From Parapedobacter lycopersici_A (GTDB lineage: Bacteria; Bacteroidota; Bacteroidia; Sphingobacteriales; Sphingobacteriaceae): 64,000 nucleotides of DNA. This document shows, in pieces, positions 1-8,217 of the stretch. The translations under genes were made by a program, and so were the position numbers. The stretch is from contig NZ_JBEBRB010000001.1 of assembly GCF_040395035.1 (NCBI RefSeq), positions 1-64,000 on the forward strand, in the 5' to 3' direction. Under the pieces are notes generated by a model. That model was given only the letters and a program-made list of their open reading frames with translations. It had not been told where the DNA came from and searched no databases. Positions within the stretch are counted from its first letter, which is position 1. The number at the start of each line of letters is the position of its first letter.

Positions 1-161
1 TGGATAAATTCCTCCAAACGTTCGATTACCGGATTTCAATGGGTTGGGAGGTATTTGCCTTAGCAGGTATTGGGGCATTGGTGTTGGCGCTGGCCACGGT
101 GAGTTCTCAGGCCATCAAAGCGGCCGTGGCCAACCCGGTCGAGTCGTTGCGCGACGAATAA
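1..161 (+). CDS. FtsX/MacB-type ABC permease, C-terminal fragment
   Basis: The left edge cuts this gene; the open frame runs from base 3 to a TAA at 159-161 and gives about 52 residues. It contains one hydrophobic segment (from WEVFALAGIG onward) followed by the ending NPVESLRDE, the same ending as the two complete permeases at 527 and 5080. By that match it is the last transmembrane helix of a paralogous macrolide-exporter-like permease of the inner membrane. Its ATPase partner is probably the one encoded at 7552, though that is inference. Confidence 0.85.
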   Translation, partial: DKFLQTFDYRISMGWEVFALAGIGALVLALATVSSQAIKAAVANPVESLRDE

Positions 162-526
162 GTTATGTAAATAGCGCATCTAATTCAGCTCAGGGTGAAT
201 AATCGGAAAGTGCTATTTTGCCTCATAAACGAACAGCTGTTGTTCATATACGAACAGATGATATATTGCTATTTGATTAATAAAATACTGATTTTCAATA
301 CATTGAAATATTGGCACAATTTCTATCACTGAAAGAGTGGTTAAATAAATAATGTGTTAATAGTTGGACCGCAGGAAAAGAGGGGTCTGGATTGCCACGG
401 GCCAAGCACTGTTAAAGAAATATCATTTTTATAAGAAACAGTCGCCTCTTTTCCTGCGCCTATTTAACTTGCAATAAGCCGTAAATGGACAACAACAAAC
501 GTTAACCGCCGATAGAACAGATAATC
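162..526. other. intergenic region with a long nested inverted repeat
   Basis: No gene is supported in these 365 bases, which separate two paralogous permeases. The outstanding structure is a perfect 14-bp inverted repeat, 370-383 against 445-458 (arm CGCAGGAAAAGAGG), enclosing a second 6-bp one, 408-413 against 437-442 (ACTGTT/AACAGT). A smaller imperfect palindrome lies around 241-256 (TGTTC...GAACA), with CGAACAG repeated at 230 and 251. No poly-T follows the large stem, so a simple terminator is unlikely; it could be a structured leader of the downstream permease. Confidence 0.6.
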
Positions 527-2932
527 ATGTTAAAAAACTACCTCAAAACCGCCTGGCGGAACCTGATCAGGCAGCGTGTTTTTTCCGCTATCAATATTGT
601 GGGACTGGCTATCGGTCTGGCAACATGCCTCCTCATCAGCCTATTTGTAATAGACGAATTGAGTTACGACCGCTTCAACGAAAAAGCGGACCGCATTGTG
701 CGCGTCGTGTTTAAGGGGACGGTCCGTGGAGGTGCAATCAATGAGGCCCATGTCATGCCACCCGTGGCCCAGGCACTGAAGGCGGAATATCCCGAAGTTG
801 AGGAAGCAACCCGGATCCGCCGCGCAGGCAAGCCATTTTTTGAAGTAGGCGATAAGCTGTTTTACGAGGAAGAAACCGCCTTTGCTGACGCCAATATTTT
901 CGATGTGTTTACCCTGCCCATGCTTCACGGCAACCCGAAAACGGCATTAAACGAACCGTATAGCGTGGTCATTACCGAGGACGTGGCCAAAAAATACTTC
1001 GGAAAGGAAGATGCGGTCGGACAGGAGATCCGCATCAGGGACGACAATATGCCGCTTAAAGTGACCGGCGTAATCAAAAATATACCCCGGAATTCACATT
1101 TCCATTTCGACCTGTTTGCATCCATGGCTTCTTTTCCGAATGCCAACTCCACTTCGTGGATGGAATCTGAATTTTTCACTTACCTCGTACTGCGCCCCGG
1201 CTATGATTACAAAACGCTCGAAACCAAACTGCCAGCCGTGTTTGAAAAATACATCAGTCCGCAGTTCCCCGAAGCGTTCGGCATGAGTTATACCGACTAC
1301 CGCAAAGCCGGCAATGAAATCGGTCTCCGGCTGCAGCCGCTTACCGATATCCACCTGCATTCGGATTTCGCGTACGATCTCAGTGCGCCGGGCGATATCC
1401 GGTACGTCTATATCTTTGGCGCCGTTGCCCTGTTTATGCTACTAATCGCCAGTATCAATTTCATGAACCTCGCTACTGCCGGGGCATCCAAACGAGCCAG
1501 GGAGGTGGGTGTGCGCAAGGTGCTGGGTTCGGGGCGTCGGGTACTCGCCTATCAGTTCCTCACCGAATCCATCCTGATTGTTTTTATCAGTCTCCTACTG
1601 GCCATAGGTATTGTGGTTGCTGCACTGCCCCTTTTCAACCACCTTTTGGAAGAAACATTTACGCTGGATTTTCTGGGCAATGGCTGGGTACTTTCCGCAT
1701 TGCTGCTGCTCGGCCTGGCTGTCGGCATCCTGTCGGGCAGTTACCCTGCTTTTTTCCTATCGGCCTTTAAACCGGTAGCCGTATTGAAAGGAAAACTGAC
1801 ACCCGATAATAAAGCCATTGGTCTGCGCAGCGGGCTGGTAGTATTTCAGTTCTTTATTTCCATCGTGCTCATCTTCTGTACGATGGTCGTATACCGGCAG
1901 CTGCAATACATCCAGCATAAAAAGCTGGGGTATGACAAGGAGCAGGTATTGATCTTGCAGACGTGGCCGTTGGGCAATAACGAACCGGCGTTTAAGCAGC
2001 AGCTGTTGCAGGATGCACGGGTGATCAACATAACCAGCTCATCCTATGTGCCCGCCGGAGCTTCGGGCAACAATAATTTTTTTGTTCATCCTTTCGGGAA
2101 TCCTTCGGCTGGGGTGAAAACCTTACGGTACGACGTGGACGACCACTATCTCCAGACACTTGGGATCGAACTGAAGGCCGGCCGTAATTTTTCACCGGAA
2201 TACGGCACCGATTCGGCAGCCGTTATTATCAACGAAGCGGCAGCTGCAGCATTTGGCTGGAAAGACAATGCGCTGGGGCAGGCGCTGGCCAGTCAGGAAA
2301 ATAAAGCGCTGAGGGTCATCGGCGTAGTCAGGGATTTTCATTTTAAGTCGCTGCATGAGCCGATTACACCGCTGGTTATGATGATGAATGCAGGTTCTGG
2401 CAACCTCATCGTTAAGATTAAGGCCGGTGACACCGAAGGCTTTCTTCACACGCTTGAAGAGCGATACAGTGCCTTCAACCCCGATATACCGCTTAGCTAT
2501 TCTTTTCTGGATGACCGCATCACCAACACCTACCGGACGGAAATGAAAACAGGGAATATCCTGGGTGTATTCGCCGGGCTGACCATCTTTGTGGCCTGCC
2601 TGGGATTATTCGGACTGGCTACATTTATGACCAGTCAGCGCACAAAAGAAATCGGAATACGGAAAGTGCTCGGCGCATCGGTAAGCCAGGTGGTGCGTAT
2701 GCTCTCCTCCACATTTGTCAAGCTGGTGCTGATTGCTTTCCTTGTGGCAACACCCACTGCGTGGTGGATCATGAACACGTGGCTGGAAACGTTCGCCTAT
2801 CGCATCGAAACACAGCTTTGGATAGCGGTATCGGCAGGCGTATTGACACTGGCCATTGCCCTGCTGACCGTTGGTTGGCAAGCGGTCAAAGCGGCCACGG
2901 CCAACCCGGTCGAATCGTTACGGGATGAGTAG
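527..2932 (+). CDS. FtsX/MacB-type ABC transporter permease
   Basis: This 801-residue inner-membrane protein belongs to the large Bacteroidota family annotated as antimicrobial-peptide or macrolide export permeases. It is a tandem of two MacB-periplasmic-core plus FtsX units: a first helix near residues 20-42, a periplasmic domain to about 285, helices near 290-310, 335-360, 385-410 and 430-450, a second periplasmic domain, then helices near 680, 730 and 765. The motif RAREVGVRKVLGS and its second copy RTKEIGIRKVLGAS are the coupling segments expected to contact the ATPase. The substrate is unknown. The preceding fragment and the gene at 5080 are paralogues; the ATPase at 7552 is the likely shared partner. 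Confidence 0.9.
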   Translation: MLKNYLKTAWRNLIRQRVFSAINIVGLAIGLATCLLISLFVIDELSYDRFNEKADRIVRVVFKGTVRGGAINEAHVMPPVAQALKAEYPEVEEATRIRRAGKPFFEVGDKLFYEEETAFADANIFDVFTLPMLHGNPKTALNEPYSVVITEDVAKKYFGKEDAVGQEIRIRDDNMPLKVTGVIKNIPRNSHFHFDLFASMASFPNANSTSWMESEFFTYLVLRPGYDYKTLETKLPAVFEKYISPQFPEAFGMSYTDYRKAGNEIGLRLQPLTDIHLHSDFAYDLSAPGDIRYVYIFGAVALFMLLIASINFMNLATAGASKRAREVGVRKVLGSGRRVLAYQFLTESILIVFISLLLAIGIVVAALPLFNHLLEETFTLDFLGNGWVLSALLLLGLAVGILSGSYPAFFLSAFKPVAVLKGKLTPDNKAIGLRSGLVVFQFFISIVLIFCTMVVYRQLQYIQHKKLGYDKEQVLILQTWPLGNNEPAFKQQLLQDARVINITSSSYVPAGASGNNNFFVHPFGNPSAGVKTLRYDVDDHYLQTLGIELKAGRNFSPEYGTDSAAVIINEAAAAAFGWKDNALGQALASQENKALRVIGVVRDFHFKSLHEPITPLVMMMNAGSGNLIVKIKAGDTEGFLHTLEERYSAFNPDIPLSYSFLDDRITNTYRTEMKTGNILGVFAGLTIFVACLGLFGLATFMTSQRTKEIGIRKVLGASVSQVVRMLSSTFVKLVLIAFLVATPTAWWIMNTWLETFAYRIETQLWIAVSAGVLTLAIALLTVGWQAVKAATANPVESLRDE

Positions 2933-2970
2933 CTACAGCAAGTCGCCATAGGCATTGTGCCGGTTATCAT

Positions 2971-3001
2971 AAAAAAAGCCACCCCGAAAATCCGGGATGG
3001 C
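2971..3001 (-). terminator. Rho-independent terminator of the yceI-like gene
   Basis: Read on the minus strand this is a 9-bp stem (2993-3001 with 2978-2986, one G-U pair, six-base loop) followed at once by seven U residues (2971-2977). It lies 28 bases beyond the stop codon at 3029. The single C/A mismatch on the plus strand becomes G-U only on the minus strand, which favours use by the leftward gene. Confidence 0.75.
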
Positions 3002-3028
3002 ATACGATATTAATAAAATTAACGATAA

Positions 3029-3712
3029 TTAGTTTACAGGGGCAGCGGCAATATCAACGCCTACCTCAAAATCCTTCGCTACGATCCAATCAGCGGGATC
3101 TGCCTCGGCAGTACCGAATTTAAGTCCCCATGCCGTACGGTCTACCGTGAATTTGGCAGAAACGGATGCAATATTATTTTCGACTGCAATCCGGGCCGGG
3201 AAAGAAATATTGATGGTGCTATCCAGCAGTGTCAGGTTCCCGCTAACGGTTTTGTTTGCTCCTTCCACCGCACTGCTTGCTGTTGCGTCGGCTAAATCGG
3301 TAATGGAGGTAACCTCAAAAATAGCCGTAGGATGTGCTTCCGCATGAAAGAAATCAGCGCTTTTCAAATGGGCTTGCAGGTCTTCTACCTTCTTATCGGC
3401 TTCTGTTACTGAAGCAGGATCTACCCAAAGGGAATTTACGTCAATTGTAAATGTTCCGGCAGTAACCTGATCGCCGTCAACCGTCAGTTCGCCGGATTGG
3501 ATGTTGAGTGTGCCCCACCGCGGTGCAAATCCGCCTTTATGGTACGCCTTCCAGTTTACGTTGCTGCTGTCCAGGTTGAGCGCATACGTAGCACCCTGGC
3601 CTTCTGCAACGGCTTGCTTGGAATCGGTAGTCGCTTTGTCTGCACCGGGGTTGTTGCAGGAAAGGGCAAAACATGCAGCTCCTACAAAAAGTAATGTGTT
3701 TAAATGCTTCAT
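3029..3712 (-). CDS. YceI-family lipoprotein
   Basis: The 227-residue product has a lipoprotein signal peptide ending in the lipobox FALSC (Cys about 19), a short polar linker, and a YceI domain from about residue 43 to the end (pattern SNVNWKAYH, then VSGNLTLLDSTI and FTVDRTAWGLKFG). YceI proteins form a lipocalin-like barrel that binds isoprenoid or other lipophilic ligands in the periplasm; the exact ligand here is unknown. A predicted terminator follows. It stands alone on its strand, facing the permease at 527 and separated from phnA by a repeat-filled 470-base gap. Confidence 0.88.
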   Translation of the reverse strand: MKHLNTLLFVGAACFALSCNNPGADKATTDSKQAVAEGQGATYALNLDSSNVNWKAYHKGGFAPRWGTLNIQSGELTVDGDQVTAGTFTIDVNSLWVDPASVTEADKKVEDLQAHLKSADFFHAEAHPTAIFEVTSITDLADATASSAVEGANKTVSGNLTLLDSTINISFPARIAVENNIASVSAKFTVDRTAWGLKFGTAEADPADWIVAKDFEVGVDIAAAPVN

Positions 3713-3905
3713 TGTGTTTTCTGATGATTAAAATTTCCGCAAAAATCGGCAATTCCATTTAATTGTTTAAACATCTTTTTGTAATTTTATTAGTTCATTT
3801 CCACTCACCGGTTCTGTTTCATCCGCCCGGAAATGTCATCCAGCATAATCGAAATGGGAAAATACAACCTTCCGAACTGGCCGTCCGAAGGTCAACGGCA
3901 GACCC

Positions 3906-4129
3906 TTCGGGCGGCCATTGGAAGTCTTTCGAGTAATGTTCGGGAGTTCTTCGAGGTAGCTTCGAGGCGTGTTCGACTGTTGTTCGACCCTGCTTCGGGA
4001 CTCGTTCGACACGGCTTCGACTCCGCTTCGACCGCGCTTCGGGGCTCCTCGCAGTGCAATCCGTTGCGTTCCGAATAGCTTCGGAAGATTCCCGAAGAAG
4101 TCCCGAATGAATCCCGAAGCAAGGTCGAA
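3906..4129. repeat. 11-bp phased TTCG array with inverted CGAA half
   Basis: TTCG occurs at 3928, 3939, 3950, 3961, 3972, 3983, 3994, 4005, 4016, 4027 and 4038: eleven copies at exactly 11-base steps, usually followed by A or G and preceded by G or C, with the other six positions variable. A further copy at 3906 is in phase. After a degenerate middle (TTCG at 4080, CGAA at 4072) the complementary core CGAA follows at 4093, 4104, 4115 and 4126, again at exact 11-base steps. The array fills most of the gap between yceI-like and phnA-like genes (3713-4185). A second array of the same design but another core is at 55319. Function unknown. Confidence 0.85.
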
Positions 4130-4185
4130 GCCGGCTGCACCGGTACGCGAACAGCGTTGAACCGTTATCCTTCTCGATGCCGCGG

Positions 4186-4755
4186 TTAATTCTGCCTTTT
4201 AAGGTATTTCGTCAATATCACAATCAGCTGCCCTTCCACGCGTCCCTCCACCTGCTCTGGATTGTCTTCCACTAAGCGAATGTTTTTGACCACGGTGCCC
4301 AGCTTAGCGCTGATGGCGCTGCCCTTCACATCCAGGGTTTTGGTAATCACCACGGAATCGCCATTTTGCAGCACATTGCCATAATTGTCTTTATGCACAA
4401 CCGCGTCTGGCCGGTCGGCAGGATCTTCTCCATCCTTTGCCCACGCCAGTGTTTCATCATCCAGGTAAAGCATATCCAGGTTATCGGCCGCCCAGCTTTC
4501 GCCGCGCAACCGGTTCAGCATGCGCCACGCCAGCACCTGTATGGCCGGAACTTCGCTCCACATGGTTTCCGACAAAAAATGCCAGTAATGGTCTACCATC
4601 GGCGTATCGTTGTCGATTTGCATTCGGCACGACTGGCAAATGGCTACTTCATTATCGGAATAACGGTCGGGAAGTACATGATAGGTCGCAATGTCCGCGG
4701 CCGAACCGCATAATTCGCACTTCCCACCACTTCTCTCGTTTAATTTCGCATTCAT
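4186..4755 (-). CDS. PhnA/YjdM-family zinc-ribbon protein
   Basis: The 189-residue cytoplasmic protein begins with a zinc-ribbon carrying two CxxC pairs (CELC near residue 13 and CQSC near 39) and ends with the conserved PhnA domain (KDNYGN, then DSVVITKTLDVKGS and a basic tail). The family was named for an E. coli phosphonate operon but is not required for phosphonate breakdown; its cellular role is not established, so no reaction is assigned. The middle of the protein (about 55-110) is longer than in the short E. coli form. A TAAGTTTG promoter element lies at 4781-4788 on the same strand, predicting a leader of about 19 bases. Confidence 0.85.
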   Translation of the reverse strand: MNAKLNERSGGKCELCGSAADIATYHVLPDRYSDNEVAICQSCRMQIDNDTPMVDHYWHFLSETMWSEVPAIQVLAWRMLNRLRGESWAADNLDMLYLDDETLAWAKDGEDPADRPDAVVHKDNYGNVLQNGDSVVITKTLDVKGSAISAKLGTVVKNIRLVEDNPEQVEGRVEGQLIVILTKYLKRQN

Positions 4756-4780
4756 GCTACAGGTTCATTTATTTGAGGCG

Positions 4781-4788
4781 CAAACTTA
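4781..4788 (-). promoter_or_regulatory. TAAGTTTG -7 element for the phnA-like gene
   Basis: Minus-strand TAAGTTTG matches the Bacteroidota TAnnTTTG consensus and lies about 26 bases before the ATG at 4755. Confidence 0.5.
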
Positions 4789-4923
4789 GCTAAATCCGCT
4801 TTAAGCGGCAAGACCGGTCGCGTGGGGGGCGTGGGCACTGTTCCCCAACGGACAACGAGTGTTCGAAAATGAACGCTTATTTTTTCACTATAAAAATAAA
4901 ATACACTCATTATAAGTTATTTA

Positions 4924-4931
4924 TATTTTTG
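4924..4931 (+). promoter_or_regulatory. TATTTTTG -7 element upstream of permease
   Basis: Matches TAnnTTTG. A start near 4938 would leave a leader of about 140 bases before the ATG at 5080. No clear TTG -33 element is visible, so this is weaker than the others. Confidence 0.35.
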
Positions 4932-5079
4932 GTGCAGTTCATGTAATCCACTTCCGGTCGATGCAACGATGCGAATCCGGTGCCGTCTTTTAACGTGGTT
5001 GGCAAAAAACGGACCGACTTGACGGAAAGGACATCACCGAACGGGGCCGACGGTAAGGCTAACATTAAGGGTTTAAAAC

Positions 5080-7464
5080 ATGATCAAAACCTATTTCAAA
5101 ATTGCCTGGAGGAATCTGGCAAAAAACAAAAAATCGGCTATCATCAATGTCGCCGGACTGGCGCTTGGTATGGCGGTATTCATCCTTATTGCTTTGTGGG
5201 TGTGGGACGAATTATCTTTTGATAAATACCACAAAAACTACGATGACATTGGTCAGGTAGTGCAAACGCAGACCTGGAACGGAAAAGAGGAATCCGGCGT
5301 GGCAGTCCCCTTCCCACTGGGCGAAGAGTTGCGTACCAATTATGGCGACCAGTTCAAATACGTGGTCATGGCATCCTGGGAGGGTGAACGCGTCTTGTCC
5401 TACGGCGACAAAAACCTGTCACAAAACGGCATCTACATTGATACCGATGGCCCCGCAATGCTAACGCTTGACATCCTCAAAGGAAGCATCGATGGCCTGA
5501 CCGACCCCAACAGCATCATGCTTTCCGCTTCAACGGCAAAAGCATTCTTTGGCGATCAGGACCCCATCAATCAACTGATGAAGATCAACCAGCAGCTACC
5601 GGTTAAGGTAACGGCAGTATACGCGGATCTTCCTTCCAACACCACCTTTGCCAACATAAAATTCATGGCTCCCTGGGCCTTGTACATTACTTCAGAGTCG
5701 TGGATCAGTTACGCAAAAACGGAATGGGGCAATAATTCTTTTCAGGCGTTTGCGCAGATTAACGACCACACCGATTTCGCAACCGTTAGCCGTAACATCG
5801 CAGATGCCAAGCTGAACCGCGTATCGGACGATGCTAAGAAATTCAATGCGCAGCTCACATTACACCCGATGCGCGACTGGCATCTTCGCAACAAATGGGA
5901 GAATGGGCAAGTGGTAGGCGGTCTGATCGAATATGTCAACTTATTCAGCATCATCGGTGTTTTTGTGCTGTTGCTGGCGTGTATCAACTTCATGAATCTC
6001 AGTACTGCACGTTCCGAAAAACGGGCGAAGGAAGTGGGCATCCGCAAAACCGTGGGCTCACCCCGGCAACAGCTGATCGCCCAATTTCTGAGTGAATCGG
6101 TATTAGTTGCCTGTATTGCTTTTCTTTTTGCTGTATTACTGGCTGCTGTGCTACTGCCTTGGTTCAACCAGGTGGCCGGGAAAAAACTGGAAATTCTCTG
6201 GACCAATGGCTGGTTCTGGGGTATCGGCTTCCTTTTCTCATTGCTTACCGGCCTGCTTGCAGGTAGCTACCCGGCCTTTTACCTATCGTCGTTCAACCCG
6301 CTCACTGTACTTAAGGGCACCTTCCGGATCGGCCGGCTGGCGGGGTTGCCCCGCAAAATACTGGTAGTCGTCCAGTTTTCAGTTTCCGTGGCATTGATCA
6401 TCGGTACAATCGTGGTGTTCCGGCAAATCCGGTACACGAAGGATCGCCCGGTCGGGTATGACCGCGACCGCCTGATGATGGTAGAAATGAAAACATCGGA
6501 TTTTTACGGGAAATTTGACGTGCTGCGTACCCAGCTCAAAGAAAAAGGCGCTGTCGAAGAGCTGTCCGAGTCGTCCAGTCCGCTGACTGCCGTATGGTCG
6601 AACCAGGGCGGGATTACCTGGCCCGGCAAAGATCCGGCACTGCAAACGGATTTTGCATCCATCTGGGTGACGCATGAATTCGGGGAAACGGTCGACTGGC
6701 AGATCAGGGAGGGACGTGATTTCTCCCGTGAATTCGGCACCGACAGCACCGCGGTTATCCTTAACGAAGCCGCCGTGAAATTCATGGGGGTACAGCACCC
6801 TGTGGGCACTACGCTGACGTGGAATAATAAAGACTACCACATTGTCGGCGTAGTCAGCGACCTGATTATGGACTCGCCCTTTCGCCCGGTAAAGCAGACC
6901 ATCTACTTCATGAACTATGAAATGGTGAATTGGATAAATTTAAAACTCAACACACAGAAAAGCACCCAGGAATGCATTGCACTGATTGAGGAGGTTTTCA
7001 GCGATGTCATTCCCAATGCCCCCTTTGAATATCAATTTGCGGATGACGAATACGCAGCCAAATTTGCACAGGAGGAACGTGTGGGCAAACTGGCTACGTT
7101 CTTTGCCGGACTGGCCATCGTCATCAGCTGCCTGGGGATTTTCGGGCTTGCATCTTTTGTCGCCGAACAGCGCACCAAGGAAATCGGGATACGGAAGGTC
7201 GTAGGAGCCAGTATATTCCAGTTGTGGCGGCTGCTTTCCACAAATTTTGTTATACTCGTACTGATCTCGTGTTTTGTGGCAAGCCCGATAGCCTATTATT
7301 TTCTGGATAACTGGCTGCAGAATTACGAATATCGATCGACCATCCCCTGGTGGGCATTTGCCGCGGCAATAGGCGGCGCACTGCTCATTACGATGATTAT
7401 TGTAAGTCTACAGACGGTCAGGGCAGCGAGAATAAATCCGGTCGAATCTTTACGCGACGAATAA
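5080..7464 (+). CDS. FtsX/MacB-type ABC transporter permease
   Basis: A 794-residue paralogue of the permease at 527 with the same plan: first helix near residues 20-42, a MacB-like periplasmic core, four helices between about 285 and 450, a second periplasmic core, and three helices after about 670. The coupling motifs RAKEVGIRKTVGS and RTKEIGIRKVVGAS and the C-terminal NPVESLRDE are present. It is followed after 87 bases by an ABC ATPase on the same strand, so the two most likely form one inner-membrane exporter complex. No membrane-fusion or TolC-like partner is encoded nearby, so substrate and route remain unknown. Confidence 0.9.
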   Translation: MIKTYFKIAWRNLAKNKKSAIINVAGLALGMAVFILIALWVWDELSFDKYHKNYDDIGQVVQTQTWNGKEESGVAVPFPLGEELRTNYGDQFKYVVMASWEGERVLSYGDKNLSQNGIYIDTDGPAMLTLDILKGSIDGLTDPNSIMLSASTAKAFFGDQDPINQLMKINQQLPVKVTAVYADLPSNTTFANIKFMAPWALYITSESWISYAKTEWGNNSFQAFAQINDHTDFATVSRNIADAKLNRVSDDAKKFNAQLTLHPMRDWHLRNKWENGQVVGGLIEYVNLFSIIGVFVLLLACINFMNLSTARSEKRAKEVGIRKTVGSPRQQLIAQFLSESVLVACIAFLFAVLLAAVLLPWFNQVAGKKLEILWTNGWFWGIGFLFSLLTGLLAGSYPAFYLSSFNPLTVLKGTFRIGRLAGLPRKILVVVQFSVSVALIIGTIVVFRQIRYTKDRPVGYDRDRLMMVEMKTSDFYGKFDVLRTQLKEKGAVEELSESSSPLTAVWSNQGGITWPGKDPALQTDFASIWVTHEFGETVDWQIREGRDFSREFGTDSTAVILNEAAVKFMGVQHPVGTTLTWNNKDYHIVGVVSDLIMDSPFRPVKQTIYFMNYEMVNWINLKLNTQKSTQECIALIEEVFSDVIPNAPFEYQFADDEYAAKFAQEERVGKLATFFAGLAIVISCLGIFGLASFVAEQRTKEIGIRKVVGASIFQLWRLLSTNFVILVLISCFVASPIAYYFLDNWLQNYEYRSTIPWWAFAAAIGGALLITMIIVSLQTVRAARINPVESLRDE

Positions 7465-7479
7465 GCGTGTAATAGCGGG

Positions 7480-7517
7480 ATCCCTAAGAATTTCGGGATA
7501 GGTTCACCGTAGGGTGA
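7480..7517 (+). other. two short hairpins between permease and ATPase genes
   Basis: Two inverted repeats follow each other: ATCCC/GGGAT (7480-7484, 7495-7499) and TCACC/GGTGA (7504-7508, 7513-7517). Neither has a T tract. They could be processing or partial attenuation structures between the two genes, or chance. Confidence 0.3.
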
Positions 7518-7551
7518 GCAGCAGACAGCCAGTACATTACAAATAAACAAC

Positions 7552-8217
7552 ATGATCGAATTAAAAAACATCTTCAAATGGTACAAGGTTGGGGGAAACC
7601 GGACCTTCGTACTCAAAGACATTAACCTACGCATCGCCGCAGGCGAATTTGTATCCATTATGGGTCCTTCGGGTTCCGGCAAATCCACACTGCTTCACAT
7701 CCTGGGGCTGCTTGATGAGCCGGATGAAGGTGAATACATCTTTCTGGACGAAAATGTGCTCGGACTAAAGGAAAAGCAGCGATCAGCGCTATATAAACAG
7801 CACATCGGCTTCGTGTTTCAGGCTTATCACCTCATTGACGAGCTTACCGTATACGAGAATATTGAAACGCCATTGATCTATAAAAACTTCAAAAGCGGTG
7901 AACGAAAAGCCATCGTGGCTGAAATGCTCGACCGTTTTGGTATCGTAGGCAAAAAGGACCTGTTCCCCACGCAGCTTTCCGGCGGCCAGCAGCAGCTGGT
8001 GGGCATTGCCCGGGCACTGGCCATTAAACCCAGATTGCTGCTGGCGGATGAGCCTACCGGCAACCTCAACTCCAAGCAGGGTGAAAGCATCATGGAGTTG
8101 TTTAAGCAGCTTAATGAAGAAGACGGGGTAACCATCATTCAGGTGACGCACTCCGAAAAGAATGCCGAATACGGCAACCGGATCATTGAATTACTGGATG
8201 GGCAGCTGGTTAGTTAG
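7552..8217 (+). CDS. ABC transporter ATP-binding protein (MacB/LolD type)
   Basis: The 221-residue ATPase shows Walker A GPSGSGKST (about residue 43), a Q-loop at FVFQAYHL, the signature LSGGQQQLVGIARAL (about 143) and Walker B LLLADEPTGNL. The extended DEPTGNL segment is typical of the MacB/LolD/FtsE group that drives FtsX-type permeases by mechanotransmission rather than by a classical transport channel. It sits directly downstream of the permease at 5080 and probably also energises the paralogues at 1 and 527. Its last 8 bases overlap the end of the convergent lipoprotein gene. Confidence 0.93.
   Translation: MIELKNIFKWYKVGGNRTFVLKDINLRIAAGEFVSIMGPSGSGKSTLLHILGLLDEPDEGEYIFLDENVLGLKEKQRSALYKQHIGFVFQAYHLIDELTVYENIETPLIYKNFKSGERKAIVAEMLDRFGIVGKKDLFPTQLSGGQQQLVGIARALAIKPRLLLADEPTGNLNSKQGESIMELFKQLNEEDGVTIIQVTHSEKNAEYGNRIIELLDGQLVS

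Larger units (their letters stand above)
4756..5079. other. intergenic region between divergent phnA-like and permease genes
   Basis: No gene is supported in these 324 bases. Visible features are the leftward promoter element at 4781-4788, a short perfect palindrome CCGCTT-T-AAGCGG at 4796-4808, a long AT-rich tract from about 4870 to 4930, and a rightward element TATTTTTG at 4924-4931. The predicted leader of the permease gene would be about 140 bases, unusually long for this window. Confidence 0.6.

Noticed and set aside
3833..4160. Overlapping open frames on both strands in the yceI-phnA gap
   Set aside because: They arise because the 11-base TTCG array lacks stop codons; the translations are low-complexity and have no start signals.
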